Shown here piece by piece: positions 28,203-36,530 of a DNA stretch of 64,000 nucleotides (its first letter is position 1; every line of letters begins with the position of its first letter). The DNA lies in assembly GCF_036250065.1 (NCBI RefSeq), contig NZ_CP109199.1, positions 4,898,001-4,962,000 of the forward strand, written 5' to 3'. The notes under the pieces were generated by a model. That model did no database searches. It was not told where the DNA came from and saw only the letters and a program-made list of their open reading frames with translations. A program made the translations under genes and the position numbers. This stretch comes from Micromonospora sp. NBC_01699 (GTDB taxonomy: Bacteria; Actinomycetota; Actinomycetes; Mycobacteriales; Micromonosporaceae).

Positions 28203-29234
28203 GTGCGTTCCCTGCCGATCCGCGTCCAGCGACTGGTCAACTCGAAGGCGTACGCCGCGCTGCCGCTGTGCGCGGTGCTGGGCGCGGGCCTGGACTCGTG
28301 GTTTTCCCACCGGTTCGTGCAGCTGTGCTCCTACCGGCTCACCTCACGACCCGACGAGCACATCCTCGACTACCCCGACTCCTTCGCCTACACCACCTTC
28401 CTGGACGCCTCGGCCGTCTCGCGGGAGGCGGCCGGATCCCTCGGGCCCCTCGTCGACTTCCTGCACGCCCGGTTCGACGAGGGCCGCTATTCGATAGTCA
28501 TGCTGGACAGCAGGCGGCTGACCGGCGCGGGCCCGCACATCCGCGAGTTCCTGTTCTCCGGCTCCGACGGCAACGGTGACCTGCTCGCCACCGGGTTCGA
28601 CGGCGACGCCAGATTCACCGCGATGACGTTTCGGCCCGACGACCTGAACGACGCCTTCACCAGCGGCCTGGACGCGATGCGTACCGAGGGCCAGCTGCAC
28701 CTGATCCGGTCGGTCATCCAGACCCTGCGCCCGCCCGACGCCGACGAACCACTGTCCCTCGACCGGATCTACGCCGAAATCTGCCGATACCTGGCCTGCA
28801 CACCGCCGCCGGGTTTCACCGTCACCGACGGCTGGTGGTGGTACGACCGAGCCGTCGACCTGGCCGCGACCGCACCCGTCCGCTTCGGCATCTCGACCCA
28901 CGACGACGTACGCGAGCATCTGGAGCTGGCGGCGGGCGGGGCCGTGCCGGTCGACTACCCGATGCTGCACCTCTACTACGAGCACAAGCGGCTGCTGCTG
29001 CACCGGCAGGGCCTCCTCGCCTTCGGTCGGCATCTCGACCAGCCGGAGCGGGCAGTCGCCGGATACGGCCGGTTCGTCGACGAGGTGAACCGGTTCCGGC
29101 TGGGCATGCTGATGGGCATCGCCGAGGGGCGGCGGCCGACAGGCGACGACGTCGCCCGGTTCGGTGGCTTCGAGGAGCGCGAGGGGGACCTGCTGGAACG
29201 GTTCCTGACGCTCGCCGAGCGCGGCGCGGTGTGA
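28203..29234 (+). CDS. Conserved-looking protein of unknown function
   Basis: I do not recognise this 343-residue protein. It starts at GTG 28203 with AAGGAG nine bases upstream. It is soluble-looking, with no signal peptide. The N-terminal part contains LCAVLGAGLDSWFSHRF, the middle a Trp-rich TDGWWWYDRA, and the C-terminal third is helical and charged (YYEHKRLLLHRQ). It ends nine bases from the convergent carrier-protein gene. GC-rich third positions support real coding. Its place among dissociated NRPS genes suggests a role in that pathway, perhaps on a carrier-bound substrate, but no catalytic motif is evident. Confidence 0.75.
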   Translation: MRSLPIRVQRLVNSKAYAALPLCAVLGAGLDSWFSHRFVQLCSYRLTSRPDEHILDYPDSFAYTTFLDASAVSREAAGSLGPLVDFLHARFDEGRYSIVMLDSRRLTGAGPHIREFLFSGSDGNGDLLATGFDGDARFTAMTFRPDDLNDAFTSGLDAMRTEGQLHLIRSVIQTLRPPDADEPLSLDRIYAEICRYLACTPPPGFTVTDGWWWYDRAVDLAATAPVRFGISTHDDVREHLELAAGGAVPVDYPMLHLYYEHKRLLLHRQGLLAFGRHLDQPERAVAGYGRFVDEVNRFRLGMLMGIAEGRRPTGDDVARFGGFEEREGDLLERFLTLAERGAV

Positions 29235-29243
29235 TCGAGAGGG

Positions 29244-29855
29244 TCAGGCCGGCCGGTCCTGCCGGGTGCCGAGTGCCGCCAGCACCTCGGCGGCCTCCCG
29301 GGGCGTGTCCATGACCAGGATCTCCGTCAGGTCGATGTCCTGGAACTGACCGCGAAGCCGGAACGCGATCTCGATCGCCGTGGTGGAGTCGCCGCCGATC
29401 TCGTGGAAGTTGTCGTCGAGCCCGACCTGCGCGAGCCCCAGGACCTGCGCCCAGGCACCCAGCACGATCCGCTGCAACGGCGTCGGCACCGGCTCCGGGC
29501 CGGCGGCATCCGGCTGCCCGGCGGGTTCCTCCTCGGCAGCGGCAGCCCGCTCGGCCGCGGCTGCCGGGGACTGCGCGCCACGGGCCAGGACGCCGAGCGC
29601 GGCCAGGTCCGGCAGGCCGTCCGCCCCGCGCGGCAGCTCGGCCCGGACCAGGACGGCGTCCGGTCGCGGCACGGTGGGCGGGGCGGTCCGCAGTGCCGCC
29701 AGGACCGCGCGCGTCACCCGATCGGGATTCGTGCTCCCGCCCGCCGCGACGAACAGCACCAACCGGGCCGCGTCCGGGCCGTCCACGGTCACCCGGGCGG
29801 CGTCGCGTACGCCGGGAACCAGACGCGCGATGTCCTCGATCGACGGTGAGTTCAT
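29244..29855 (-). CDS. Peptidyl carrier protein with degenerate adenylation C-terminal subdomain
   Basis: This 203-residue protein has a C-terminal carrier domain with VGLDDNFHEIGGDSTTAI (phosphopantetheine Ser157). The first 100 residues look like the small C-terminal subdomain of an A domain: a PGVRDAARV start and a final LPRGADGLPDLAALG where a working enzyme has the NGKxDR lysine loop. That catalytic Lys is absent. So it looks like the tail of an NRPS module that kept its carrier but lost adenylation, and it must be loaded in trans. ATG at 29855 is the start. The upstream gap carries the CGAAC repeats and is shared with the divergent carrier gene. Confidence 0.85.
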   Translation of the reverse strand: MNSPSIEDIARLVPGVRDAARVTVDGPDAARLVLFVAAGGSTNPDRVTRAVLAALRTAPPTVPRPDAVLVRAELPRGADGLPDLAALGVLARGAQSPAAAAERAAAAEEEPAGQPDAAGPEPVPTPLQRIVLGAWAQVLGLAQVGLDDNFHEIGGDSTTAIEIAFRLRGQFQDIDLTEILVMDTPREAAEVLAALGTRQDRPA

Positions 29856-29971
29856 GTGGCACCGGATTCGGGTCAGGGGGCGAAAAGCCCCTCGGCGGCC
29901 TGGTCGACCCGAAATTAACACACGGCTGACATTGTCCTCTGTCGCTCGATGAGCGCACGCCGGGATGGTTA

Positions 29972-30000
29972 CCGAACAACGACACCAAACGGTTGTTCGG
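29972..30000. promoter_or_regulatory. Perfect 9-bp dyad CCGAACAAC / GTTGTTCGG
   Basis: Two perfect 9-bp arms surround an 11-base spacer in the 353-base gap between the divergent carrier-protein genes. The half-site CCGAACAA is the same motif as the tandem repeats just to the right, so this is probably part of one composite operator. Confidence 0.5.
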
Positions 30001-30020
30001 GAGTCCGGACGAAGCGGCGA

Positions 30021-30050
30021 GCCGAACAAGTCCGAACGGATCCGAACAGT
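30021..30050. promoter_or_regulatory. Tandem operator: three CCGAAC repeats at 10-bp period
   Basis: CCGAAC occurs at 30022, 30032 and 30042, each followed by a four-base spacer (AAGT, GGAT, AGTG). The exact 10-bp phase puts the repeats on one face of the helix, as for direct-repeat binding activators of SARP/AfsR style, which usually use 11 bp. The same array occurs near 35876 and 36531. It lies 159 bases before the carrier protein-P450 operon. The other bases of the gap show no gene. Confidence 0.6.
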
Positions 30051-30208
30051 GGCGGCCTTGCTCCGAGGTGACGTCGGTTCGACGCTGGAAACGAGCCGCT
30101 GAGTCGGTTTGCGTCCTACTCGCCTACGCGGCGGGCGGCGGCCCCGACACGAGGACCGCCGGCGCAAACGGGCGCCGACGGACCGAAGACCATGGGGGTA
30201 CGGACGGA

Positions 30209-30505
30209 ATGAGTGGTGTTTCCAGGGAAGATTTGGGTGTCGTCTCCACCTATGTGGCACCAAGGTCCACGGTGGAAAACACACTGGCGATGCTCTGGAG
30301 CGCCAAGCTCGGGGTGTCGCCGGTCGGGGTCCGGGACGACTTCTTCGAACTCGGCGGTGACTCGCTGCTCGCCGCCGACCTGCTGATGGACATCTACCGG
30401 GACCTCGGGGTGGAGATCGACGCCTCGGTGCTGTTCCTCTCGCCGACCATCGCCGATCTGGTCGAGGCGATGCCGGCGGGCGACCGTGAGGTGGATGCCC
30501 GATGA
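30209..30505 (+). CDS. Free-standing peptidyl carrier protein
   Basis: This 98-residue protein is a complete discrete carrier domain with VRDDFFELGGDSLLAADLL (phosphopantetheine Ser52) and a C-terminal helix ending IADLVEAMPAG. Its stop overlaps the ATG of the following P450 (ATGA). Carrier-P450 coupling is typical of systems in which a P450 hydroxylates an amino acid held on a discrete carrier (NovH/NovI, NikP1/NikQ type). The stand-alone A domain at 31753 is the obvious loader. The start ATG at 30209 has only a weak purine-rich site upstream. Confidence 0.92.
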   Translation: MSGVSREDLGVVSTYVAPRSTVENTLAMLWSAKLGVSPVGVRDDFFELGGDSLLAADLLMDIYRDLGVEIDASVLFLSPTIADLVEAMPAGDREVDAR

Positions 30506-31737
30506 GGCGCGATTCGCCCGGTGGCACCAGCGGGGTGGACCTGGACCGGCTGGACCTCTCCGACCCCCGGCTGTACGGCGACGGCGAACCGCACGGGGTC
30601 TGGCGGGCGATGCGGGAGCGTCAGCCCGTCCGCTGGCAGCCGGTCGACGGCAGGTCCGGTTTCTGGGCCGTGGCCAGCTATGCCGGCGCGGAGCTCGTAC
30701 TCACCGACCACGCCACCTTCACCTCCACCCGGGGCGTGTTCCTGAACATGCTGGGCCGTGAGGAACCGGCCAGCGACCACCAGTTCGCCGCCACCGACCC
30801 GCCCCGGCACGGGCAGATACGCCGGCCGGTGCAGCGCGAGCTGACCGTCCGGGCGATCCGGCGCCACGCCGAGACGCTGCGGATCGACGTCGCCCGGCTG
30901 CTCGCGCCCGCCCTTGACGGCGGGCCGTTCGACTTCGCCGAGGCCACGAGCGCCCTGCCGATGGCGATGCTCGGCCCGCTGCTCGGCATCCCGGCCGAGG
31001 ACTGGCCGCGACTGGCGCGACTGGTGGCGATGTCGGTGGCCGAGGACGATCCGGACTACCAGCTGCCGCAGGGCACCGAGGCGACCCTTCGACGGGCCCA
31101 CCGGGAACTCTTCGGATACCTGCTCAACCTGGTCGTCGCGCACCGACGCCACCCCCGCGCCGACCTGGTGGACGTACTGGCGTCGATGACCGTGGGCGGT
31201 GAGCGGCTGAGCGCCGGGGCGGTCGTGGCGAACTGCTACAGCCTGCTGCTCGGTGCCAGCGCGGCGATTCCGCACGTACCCAACGTGGCGTTGCTCGAAC
31301 TGATCCGGTCCGGCGGCTACGCCGACTGGGCGGGGAATCCCCAGCTGCTGGACAGCGGGGTGGAGGAGGCGTTGCGCTGGACCTCACCGGCCCGGCACTT
31401 CCTGCGGTGCGCCACCCGTACCACCCGGCTCGGCGACGTGACGATCGCCGAGGGGGACGCGGTGGTCGTCTGGATCGGCTCCGCGAACCGGGACGAGCGG
31501 GTGTTCTCCGACCCGTACACGTTCGACGTCCGGCGTACGCCCAACCGGCACCTCAGTTTCGGCGACGGCCCCCACTACTGTGTCGGGGCGTCGATCGCCC
31601 GGTTGGCCCTGCGGACCTTCTTCGCCGAGATGTTCGCCCGGTTCTCGTCGTTCGAACTGGCCGGTGAGGTCGAGCACGTACGGTCGACCTGGCTCGGTGG
31701 GGTCAAGCGCCTCCCGGTGGTCGCCACCCCGCGCTGA
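30502..31737 (+). CDS. Cytochrome P450 with atypical I-helix
   Basis: This 411-residue P450 has ExxR as EEALRWTS, DPYTFDVRR in the PERF region and heme loop FGDGPHYCVG. The I-helix, however, reads LLLGASAAIPH, so both the conserved acid and the Thr used for oxygen activation are missing. Either the substrate or its carrier supplies the proton relay, or the reaction is unusual. The gene is translationally coupled to the carrier protein and ends 15 bases from the convergent A domain gene. With a His-like adenylation code next door, beta-hydroxylation of carrier-bound histidine is the best guess. Confidence 0.93.
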   Translation: MRRDSPGGTSGVDLDRLDLSDPRLYGDGEPHGVWRAMRERQPVRWQPVDGRSGFWAVASYAGAELVLTDHATFTSTRGVFLNMLGREEPASDHQFAATDPPRHGQIRRPVQRELTVRAIRRHAETLRIDVARLLAPALDGGPFDFAEATSALPMAMLGPLLGIPAEDWPRLARLVAMSVAEDDPDYQLPQGTEATLRRAHRELFGYLLNLVVAHRRHPRADLVDVLASMTVGGERLSAGAVVANCYSLLLGASAAIPHVPNVALLELIRSGGYADWAGNPQLLDSGVEEALRWTSPARHFLRCATRTTRLGDVTIAEGDAVVVWIGSANRDERVFSDPYTFDVRRTPNRHLSFGDGPHYCVGASIARLALRTFFAEMFARFSSFELAGEVEHVRSTWLGGVKRLPVVATPR

Positions 31738-31752
31738 CCGCCGGCCGGATCG

Positions 31753-33207
31753 TCAGCCGGTGGACGCCAACCGGTCCAGGGCGCCTCGGTCGAGCTTGCC
31801 GTTGGGCTGGGTGGGCAGCCGGTCCAGTACGACGTAGCGGGTCGGCACCGCCACCGCGGGCAGCCTGGCCAGGAGGAACGCGCGGATCGCCCGGGTGTCG
31901 AGCGGCTCGCCCGCCAGCACGACGAAGGCGACCGGGGTGATCCGGCCATCGCCGTGCCGGGATCGGCCGAGGGCGCCGGCGGTGATCCCGACGTAGCCGG
32001 TCAGCGCCCGCTCGATCTCGGCCAGCTCGATCCGGACCCCGCCGAGTTTGAGCTGGTCGTCGGCGCGTCCGTGGAAGCTCAGCAGGCCGTCGGGTCCGAT
32101 GCTGGCCAGATCCCCGGTCCGGTGGTGCTCCGCCCCGGAGGCGACGCCCGGCCCGCCGATCCACAACTCGCCGACCGCGCCGGCCGGCACCGGTTCGCCG
32201 CCGGGCAACGTACGCAGGGACACCGTCGTACCCGGGATCGGGGTGCCGATCGGTACGGTGGGCGCGATCGCGTCCGCCGGGGTGCAGCGGTGCACGGTGC
32301 TCCAGACCGTGCACTCGGTCGGTCCGTACTCGTTGTAGAGGGCGGTGTCCGCCAGCGTGGCGAAGTGCCCGGCGACCAGGGCGGGCGGGCATACCTCTCC
32401 GGCGACGACGACGGTGGTCAGGGCGGCCAGTCGGGCCGGGTCGGCGGATCGCAGCAGTACCGCGTACAGCGAGGGGACCATCAGCAGGTGGGACGCCCGG
32501 TGCCGGGCGGCGGCCTGCTGCACGGCGACCAGGTTCGACGGTCGGTCACTCGGAATGATCAACCGTCCGCCGCTGGCGAGGGTCCAGAAGATGCCCGCGA
32601 CCGAGCTGTCGAACGAGATCGACGAGCAGAGCAGGAAGCCGTCGACCGGCTCGCGGTAGTACGCCAGGCGCGCCGCGGTTGAGTAGGCCAGCGCCGATGC
32701 CGGCACCGTGACCGCCTTCGGCTGCCCGGTGGTGCCGCTGGTGAAATAGGTGTACGCGTCGGGCCCCCGCCAGTCCCGGTCCGGCGGTGGTGCCCCGCCG
32801 ACGAGTGGACCGAGGTCGACCGACAGCCACGGTCCCGTCATCGGCTCCACCCCCGGCTGGACGAGTGCCAGTCTCGCCCCGCTCTGCTGGAGCGTGAGCC
32901 GTTGCCGCTCGACCGGAAAGGCCGCGTCGACCGGGACGTACCGGCCGCCGGCCCGCAGTACGCCGAGCAGGGCGATGATCGCCCACCCGCTCAGACGGGC
33001 CCGGACGACCACGGGTTCGCCCGCCACGATGCCCTGACGCCGCAGCCCGGCGGCCACCCGGCGGGTCAACCCGTCGAGTTCGCCGTAGGTCAGGGAGGTC
33101 GTCGGGTCGACGAGGGCGGTGTCCGTCGAATCGGGCCGCAGGTGCGGCTCCAGCAGGTCGAGGATATGTTCCGGGTACGGTGGCACCGCGGCGCCGGCCT
33201 CCGTCAC
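31753..33207 (-). CDS. Stand-alone NRPS adenylation domain (His-like code)
   Basis: This 484-residue protein is a complete single A domain: A3 motif YFTSGTTGQPKAV, A5 NEYGPTE, A7 HRTGD, A8 GRADDQLKLGGVRIEL and A10 PNGKLDR with the catalytic Lys. No carrier domain is attached. The pocket read by eye is D-S-A-L-V-A-E-V-W-K. It resembles the histidine codes I recall from bacitracin (DSELTAEVCK) and nikkomycin NikP1. GTG at 33207 overlaps the stop of the upstream C-domain gene (GTGA). The free carrier proteins at 29244 and 30209 are the likely acceptors. Substrate assignment is inference. Confidence 0.9.
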   Translation of the reverse strand: MTEAGAAVPPYPEHILDLLEPHLRPDSTDTALVDPTTSLTYGELDGLTRRVAAGLRRQGIVAGEPVVVRARLSGWAIIALLGVLRAGGRYVPVDAAFPVERQRLTLQQSGARLALVQPGVEPMTGPWLSVDLGPLVGGAPPPDRDWRGPDAYTYFTSGTTGQPKAVTVPASALAYSTAARLAYYREPVDGFLLCSSISFDSSVAGIFWTLASGGRLIIPSDRPSNLVAVQQAAARHRASHLLMVPSLYAVLLRSADPARLAALTTVVVAGEVCPPALVAGHFATLADTALYNEYGPTECTVWSTVHRCTPADAIAPTVPIGTPIPGTTVSLRTLPGGEPVPAGAVGELWIGGPGVASGAEHHRTGDLASIGPDGLLSFHGRADDQLKLGGVRIELAEIERALTGYVGITAGALGRSRHGDGRITPVAFVVLAGEPLDTRAIRAFLLARLPAVAVPTRYVVLDRLPTQPNGKLDRGALDRLASTG

Positions 33208-34487
33208 AGCCCCACCAGCTCGTCGAGCCGGTCCGCGTAGCACCGGACCAGCCGGTCGATGGTGTCCGGGCCGAACAGGTCGGCCCGGTACCGGATCGTC
33301 CCGGTGTAGCCGCCGTCGCTGTCCTGCTCCAGCCAGGTCACGAGGCCGTTGACCGGGATCACCGGCCCGCCGAGTGGGAGCCCGCCGGGCAGGCGCAGTG
33401 GCCGGTGGGACAGCGGCGCCGATGACTGCGCCGGCGGGAGCTGGATGACCTCGAACTGGGCGCAGACGGGCCCGTCCGGGGCGAAGAACCGGACCGCCTC
33501 CGGCAACCGTGACAGCAGCTCGGTCAGGGGCAGTTCCCGGCTGAACGCGGCGGCGAAGGCGGCGTGAACGCGGGCGACCGTCTGGGTCGCGGTGAGGTCG
33601 CCGGTCAGGTCCGCCCGTACCGGTAGCGCGTTCATGAAGAGTCCGACGGTGTCCCAGTCGGATCGGTCGCGCCCGTAGGTCAGCACCGGCACGGCGAGAT
33701 CGGTGGCGCCGGTCAGCGTGCCGAGCGCGCCCATGAACCCGCTGAGCAGCAACACGAACGGTGTGGTGCGCAGCGGGCGGGCGGCGGCTCGCAGCCTCGG
33801 CTCGGTCACCGACAGCGGGAAGCGGACCTCGGACGTACGCGGATCTCCTCCCGGCGCGGCGGCGGGCAGCGGCAGTTCCGGCGGGTCGGCGAGCACCTGC
33901 CGCCAGTGGTCGGTCAGCCGTCGCAGACGTTGCTCGTCGTGCCGGGGTGCGGCGGGCACACTCCCGCCGGGCGGGACCGGGACGGGGTCCGCCTGTTCCG
34001 CCGACCCGGCGGGTGTCCAGCCGGTCACGCTGTCGCCGTAGGTGCGGAGCAGGTCCGTGATCAGGATCCGCATCGACCAGGGGTCCGCGACCGTGTGCTG
34101 GGCCACCAGCACCAGGGTCGCGTCGGTGGGATCGTGCCGGGCGAGGAACGCCCAGAGCAGCGACGGGGACCCGGGCGGGTACTCGCCGGCGACGATCGTG
34201 TCGATCAGCAGGTCCGGCGCCACCTCGGTCAACGGCACCGGCGCGGGTGGGCGGACCGACTGGTACGGCACCCCGTCGTCGCGCACTATCGCCGTACGCA
34301 GCGCCCGGTGCCGCACCACGAGCCGGTCCAACGCGCCGCGCAGCACCGACACGTCGAGCGGTCCGCTGATCCGGTAGCCACCGACGGCGACGAACCGGGG
34401 CCCGAAGATCATGCCAGGGGTGACCTCGTCCACCCAGCACAGCAGCCGTTGGGCCGGGGACAGCGGTACGGTGAGCTGGTCCTGCAT
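33204..34487 (-). CDS. Stand-alone condensation domain with altered active-site motif
   Basis: This 427-residue condensation-fold protein starts with LTVPLSPAQRLLCWVDE. Where HHxxxDG is expected it reads QHTVADP: the catalytic second His and the Asp remain, while the first His is Gln and the Gly is Pro. Later motifs (YGRDRSDWDTVGLFMNALPVR, ELPLTELL) are typical. ATG at 34487 follows AAAGGAG. It lies between another stand-alone C domain and the A domain in one minus-strand operon. It may catalyse peptide bond formation in trans or a variant acyl transfer. Confidence 0.87.
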   Translation of the reverse strand: MQDQLTVPLSPAQRLLCWVDEVTPGMIFGPRFVAVGGYRISGPLDVSVLRGALDRLVVRHRALRTAIVRDDGVPYQSVRPPAPVPLTEVAPDLLIDTIVAGEYPPGSPSLLWAFLARHDPTDATLVLVAQHTVADPWSMRILITDLLRTYGDSVTGWTPAGSAEQADPVPVPPGGSVPAAPRHDEQRLRRLTDHWRQVLADPPELPLPAAAPGGDPRTSEVRFPLSVTEPRLRAAARPLRTTPFVLLLSGFMGALGTLTGATDLAVPVLTYGRDRSDWDTVGLFMNALPVRADLTGDLTATQTVARVHAAFAAAFSRELPLTELLSRLPEAVRFFAPDGPVCAQFEVIQLPPAQSSAPLSHRPLRLPGGLPLGGPVIPVNGLVTWLEQDSDGGYTGTIRYRADLFGPDTIDRLVRCYADRLDELVGL

Positions 34488-34520
34488 ACCGTCTCCTTTG
34501 TCTTGTACGTGATCATCGGC

Positions 34521-35774
34521 TCAGCCGGCTCGGCCTGCTTCGACGAGGAAGAGGCGCATCCGACGGATCAGCTCGGCGGCGAGCTCCGACCGGTTGATCG
34601 GGACCCGGAGTTCGAGCCGGAGGTCGGCGCCCTCGATCGCACGCAGGTAGCACCGTGGTCCGACCGACGAGAACGGCGCGGCCCAGTGGATCGGCTCGTC
34701 CTCCGGCGCCGTGGACGCCGCTGACACGGCCGGCGACACGGGCTCCCGGGGGCGGTGGGACACGAAGTTGAACGACCAGAGGCTGTCGTACTGGCCGGGC
34801 CGGTAACCGGCGTCGTCCAACAGCCGGAACACCTCGTCCACGTCGTAGACGCCGTGCGCGTACGCGACCATGGCGCGCTTGCCGATCTCGCGTACCAGCC
34901 TGGCCGGGTCCGACTGTGGCGATCGGTCGACCAGGATGGGAACCCACTGGTTCATCGAGGTCACGATGTCCCTGCGGTAGGGGTCGAACCGGTTGGACGA
35001 GAGCAGGCGGACCGCCAACCGGTCGTCGTCGGTGAGTCCGAGCAGGGCGGTGCAGAACGCTGCCAGGACCACGTTGGGTACGGACGCGCGCAGCCTCGCG
35101 GCCACCTGCCGGGCGGCCGCCGGCAGCGTCGCGGAGACCAGGGTGGCCTGGACGTACGGCGGCTCACCGGCGACCGGTGGTGGCGGCATCTCGGCGACCG
35201 TCTTCGTCCAGTACGCGAGCGCCGCCTCGCCGCGCCGCAGCCCGGCGGGTGACCGCTCGTGCGCCAGGATCACGCCGGGTCCGGTCGCGGTGCCGTCGAC
35301 GGTGCCGGCCAGTGCCGTGAAGAAGTCCCGTTCGAGGACCGTCAGCGCGTGCCCGTCGGCGACGACGTGGTGGCTCACCAGGACCAGGTGGGCCGGTTCG
35401 GTGCCCGAGGTGACCACGGTGGCCCGCCACGGGGGCTCGCGTACCAGGCTGAATGCCTGTCGGGAGAGTTCCCGGAGCACCGTTCGCGGATCGATCCGTG
35501 GGTCGGTGGTGCGCTCGACCCGCACCACCGGCTCCTCCGGCGGGTGCAGCAGCTGCTCCGGTCCACCGGCACCGGCGAGGTCGTACGTGGTCCGCAGTGA
35601 CTCGTGCCGGCGGACCAGGACGCCGAGCGCCCCACGGACGGCGGCCATGGTGGTCCCGGCCGGCAGGTCCCAGACCGCCGACAGGTTCGGTTCGTACCAT
35701 CGCTGCCTCGGTACGTCTTCGACGTCCCGCACGATGGCGAGCTGGCCGAACGTCAGACGGGCGGATGTGATCAC
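34521..35774 (-). CDS. Stand-alone condensation domain (intact HHxxxDG)
   Basis: This 417-residue protein is a single condensation-family domain with the full active site HHVVADG (near residue 130) and RLLSSNRFDPYRRDIVTSMNQW in the latch/floor region. There is no A or carrier domain. GTG at 35774 follows GGAGG. It is the first gene of the C-C-A operon, reading away from the repeat array at 35876. Two free C domains plus free carrier proteins indicate a highly dissociated assembly line, as in uridyl-peptide pathways. Confidence 0.88.
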   Translation of the reverse strand: MITSARLTFGQLAIVRDVEDVPRQRWYEPNLSAVWDLPAGTTMAAVRGALGVLVRRHESLRTTYDLAGAGGPEQLLHPPEEPVVRVERTTDPRIDPRTVLRELSRQAFSLVREPPWRATVVTSGTEPAHLVLVSHHVVADGHALTVLERDFFTALAGTVDGTATGPGVILAHERSPAGLRRGEAALAYWTKTVAEMPPPPVAGEPPYVQATLVSATLPAAARQVAARLRASVPNVVLAAFCTALLGLTDDDRLAVRLLSSNRFDPYRRDIVTSMNQWVPILVDRSPQSDPARLVREIGKRAMVAYAHGVYDVDEVFRLLDDAGYRPGQYDSLWSFNFVSHRPREPVSPAVSAASTAPEDEPIHWAAPFSSVGPRCYLRAIEGADLRLELRVPINRSELAAELIRRMRLFLVEAGRAG

Positions 35775-35875
35775 ACAGACCTCCGTGGGGTACGCCGGCT
35801 CACCAGCGGGCGGAAGCGACCCGGCGTGCGGACAGGGCCAGTCTGTCCACCGGCGGGGTGCCCGGCATAGGAGGT

Positions 35876-35903
35876 CGAACAGTCCCGAACGGACCCGAAC
35901 GCC
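35876..35903. promoter_or_regulatory. Tandem operator: three CGAAC repeats at 10-bp period
   Basis: CGAAC is found at 35876, 35886 and 35896 with spacers AGTCC and GGACC, closely matching the array at 30022. On the minus strand the repeats read GTTCG and are followed six bases later by TATGCC, a possible -10 of the C-C-A operon. It also faces the decayed MFS gene on the plus strand. Confidence 0.6.
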
Positions 35904-35982
35904 GTGGCCGGTCCCGGTGCCACCACCGCTGGATACGGTCTGATCTCGACGGATCGAGCAGACCGCATCGAGGAGAGCAGGG

Positions 35983-36455
35983 GTGACCGAGCTGCCCGCG
36001 ACGTACACGCAGGTGTTTGCCGTACGCGAGTACCGGTACCTGTTCGGGGCGTACCTGTTGTCCCTGCTCGGCGACCAGCTCACGGCCATCACGGTGGCGT
36101 ACCTCGTCTTTACCGGCACCGGCTCGGCGGCGCTGGCGGCGGCCTTCGCCAGTTCCTACCTGGCCTGGCTCACCGGCGGCCCGCTGCTGTCCGGCCTGGC
36201 CGATCGGCTTCCCCGCCGCCGGCGGCACTGTCCGGCGCGGTCCTGGTTTTCGTCTGGACCTCGCCACCACTGTGGGCGGTGCTGGGCCTGCTCGTGCTGG
36301 CCGGCGCCGGCAGCGCCTTCGCCATCCCGCTGAACGCCCTGTTCGGACGGGCCGTGCCGGCCGAGTATCGGGGCCGCGCCTTCGGGGTCGCGGGTCAGCG
36401 GCACGCTGGGTACGGTCGCGGTGCTGGCGGTGGTCCCGCTCTGGCCCCGACGACG
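35983..36455 (+). pseudogene. Decayed MFS exporter
   Basis: GTG at 35983 opens an MFS-like N-terminus: VREYRYLFGAYLLSLLGDQL, then LVFTGTGSAALAAAF, GLADRLPRRR. The frame is lost near 36220, continues in another frame as LWAVLGLLVLAGAGSAF and GRAVPAEYRGRAFGV, and shifts again near 36395 toward LGTVAVLAVVPLW. Nothing recognisable follows. Only about 155 of an expected 400 residues remain, with at least two frame breaks. It was probably the original exporter of this sub-cluster, made redundant by the ABC pair. Sequencing error is an alternative for a single break but not for the missing C-terminal half. Confidence 0.75.
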
Positions 36456-36530
36456 ATCGAGCGCCACCGTCCACCGGTCAAGCGACAGTCACAGCGGCAG
36501 CGGCAGCGCGGTGGCGCTCGACGCGCCGCT

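Noticed and set aside
31753-34440. Open frame of 895 codons suggesting an A domain fused to a long N-terminal part
   Set aside because: The N-terminal part is out of frame with the real C-domain protein and has no motifs; the A domain starts at GTG 33207 with a GTGA overlap.
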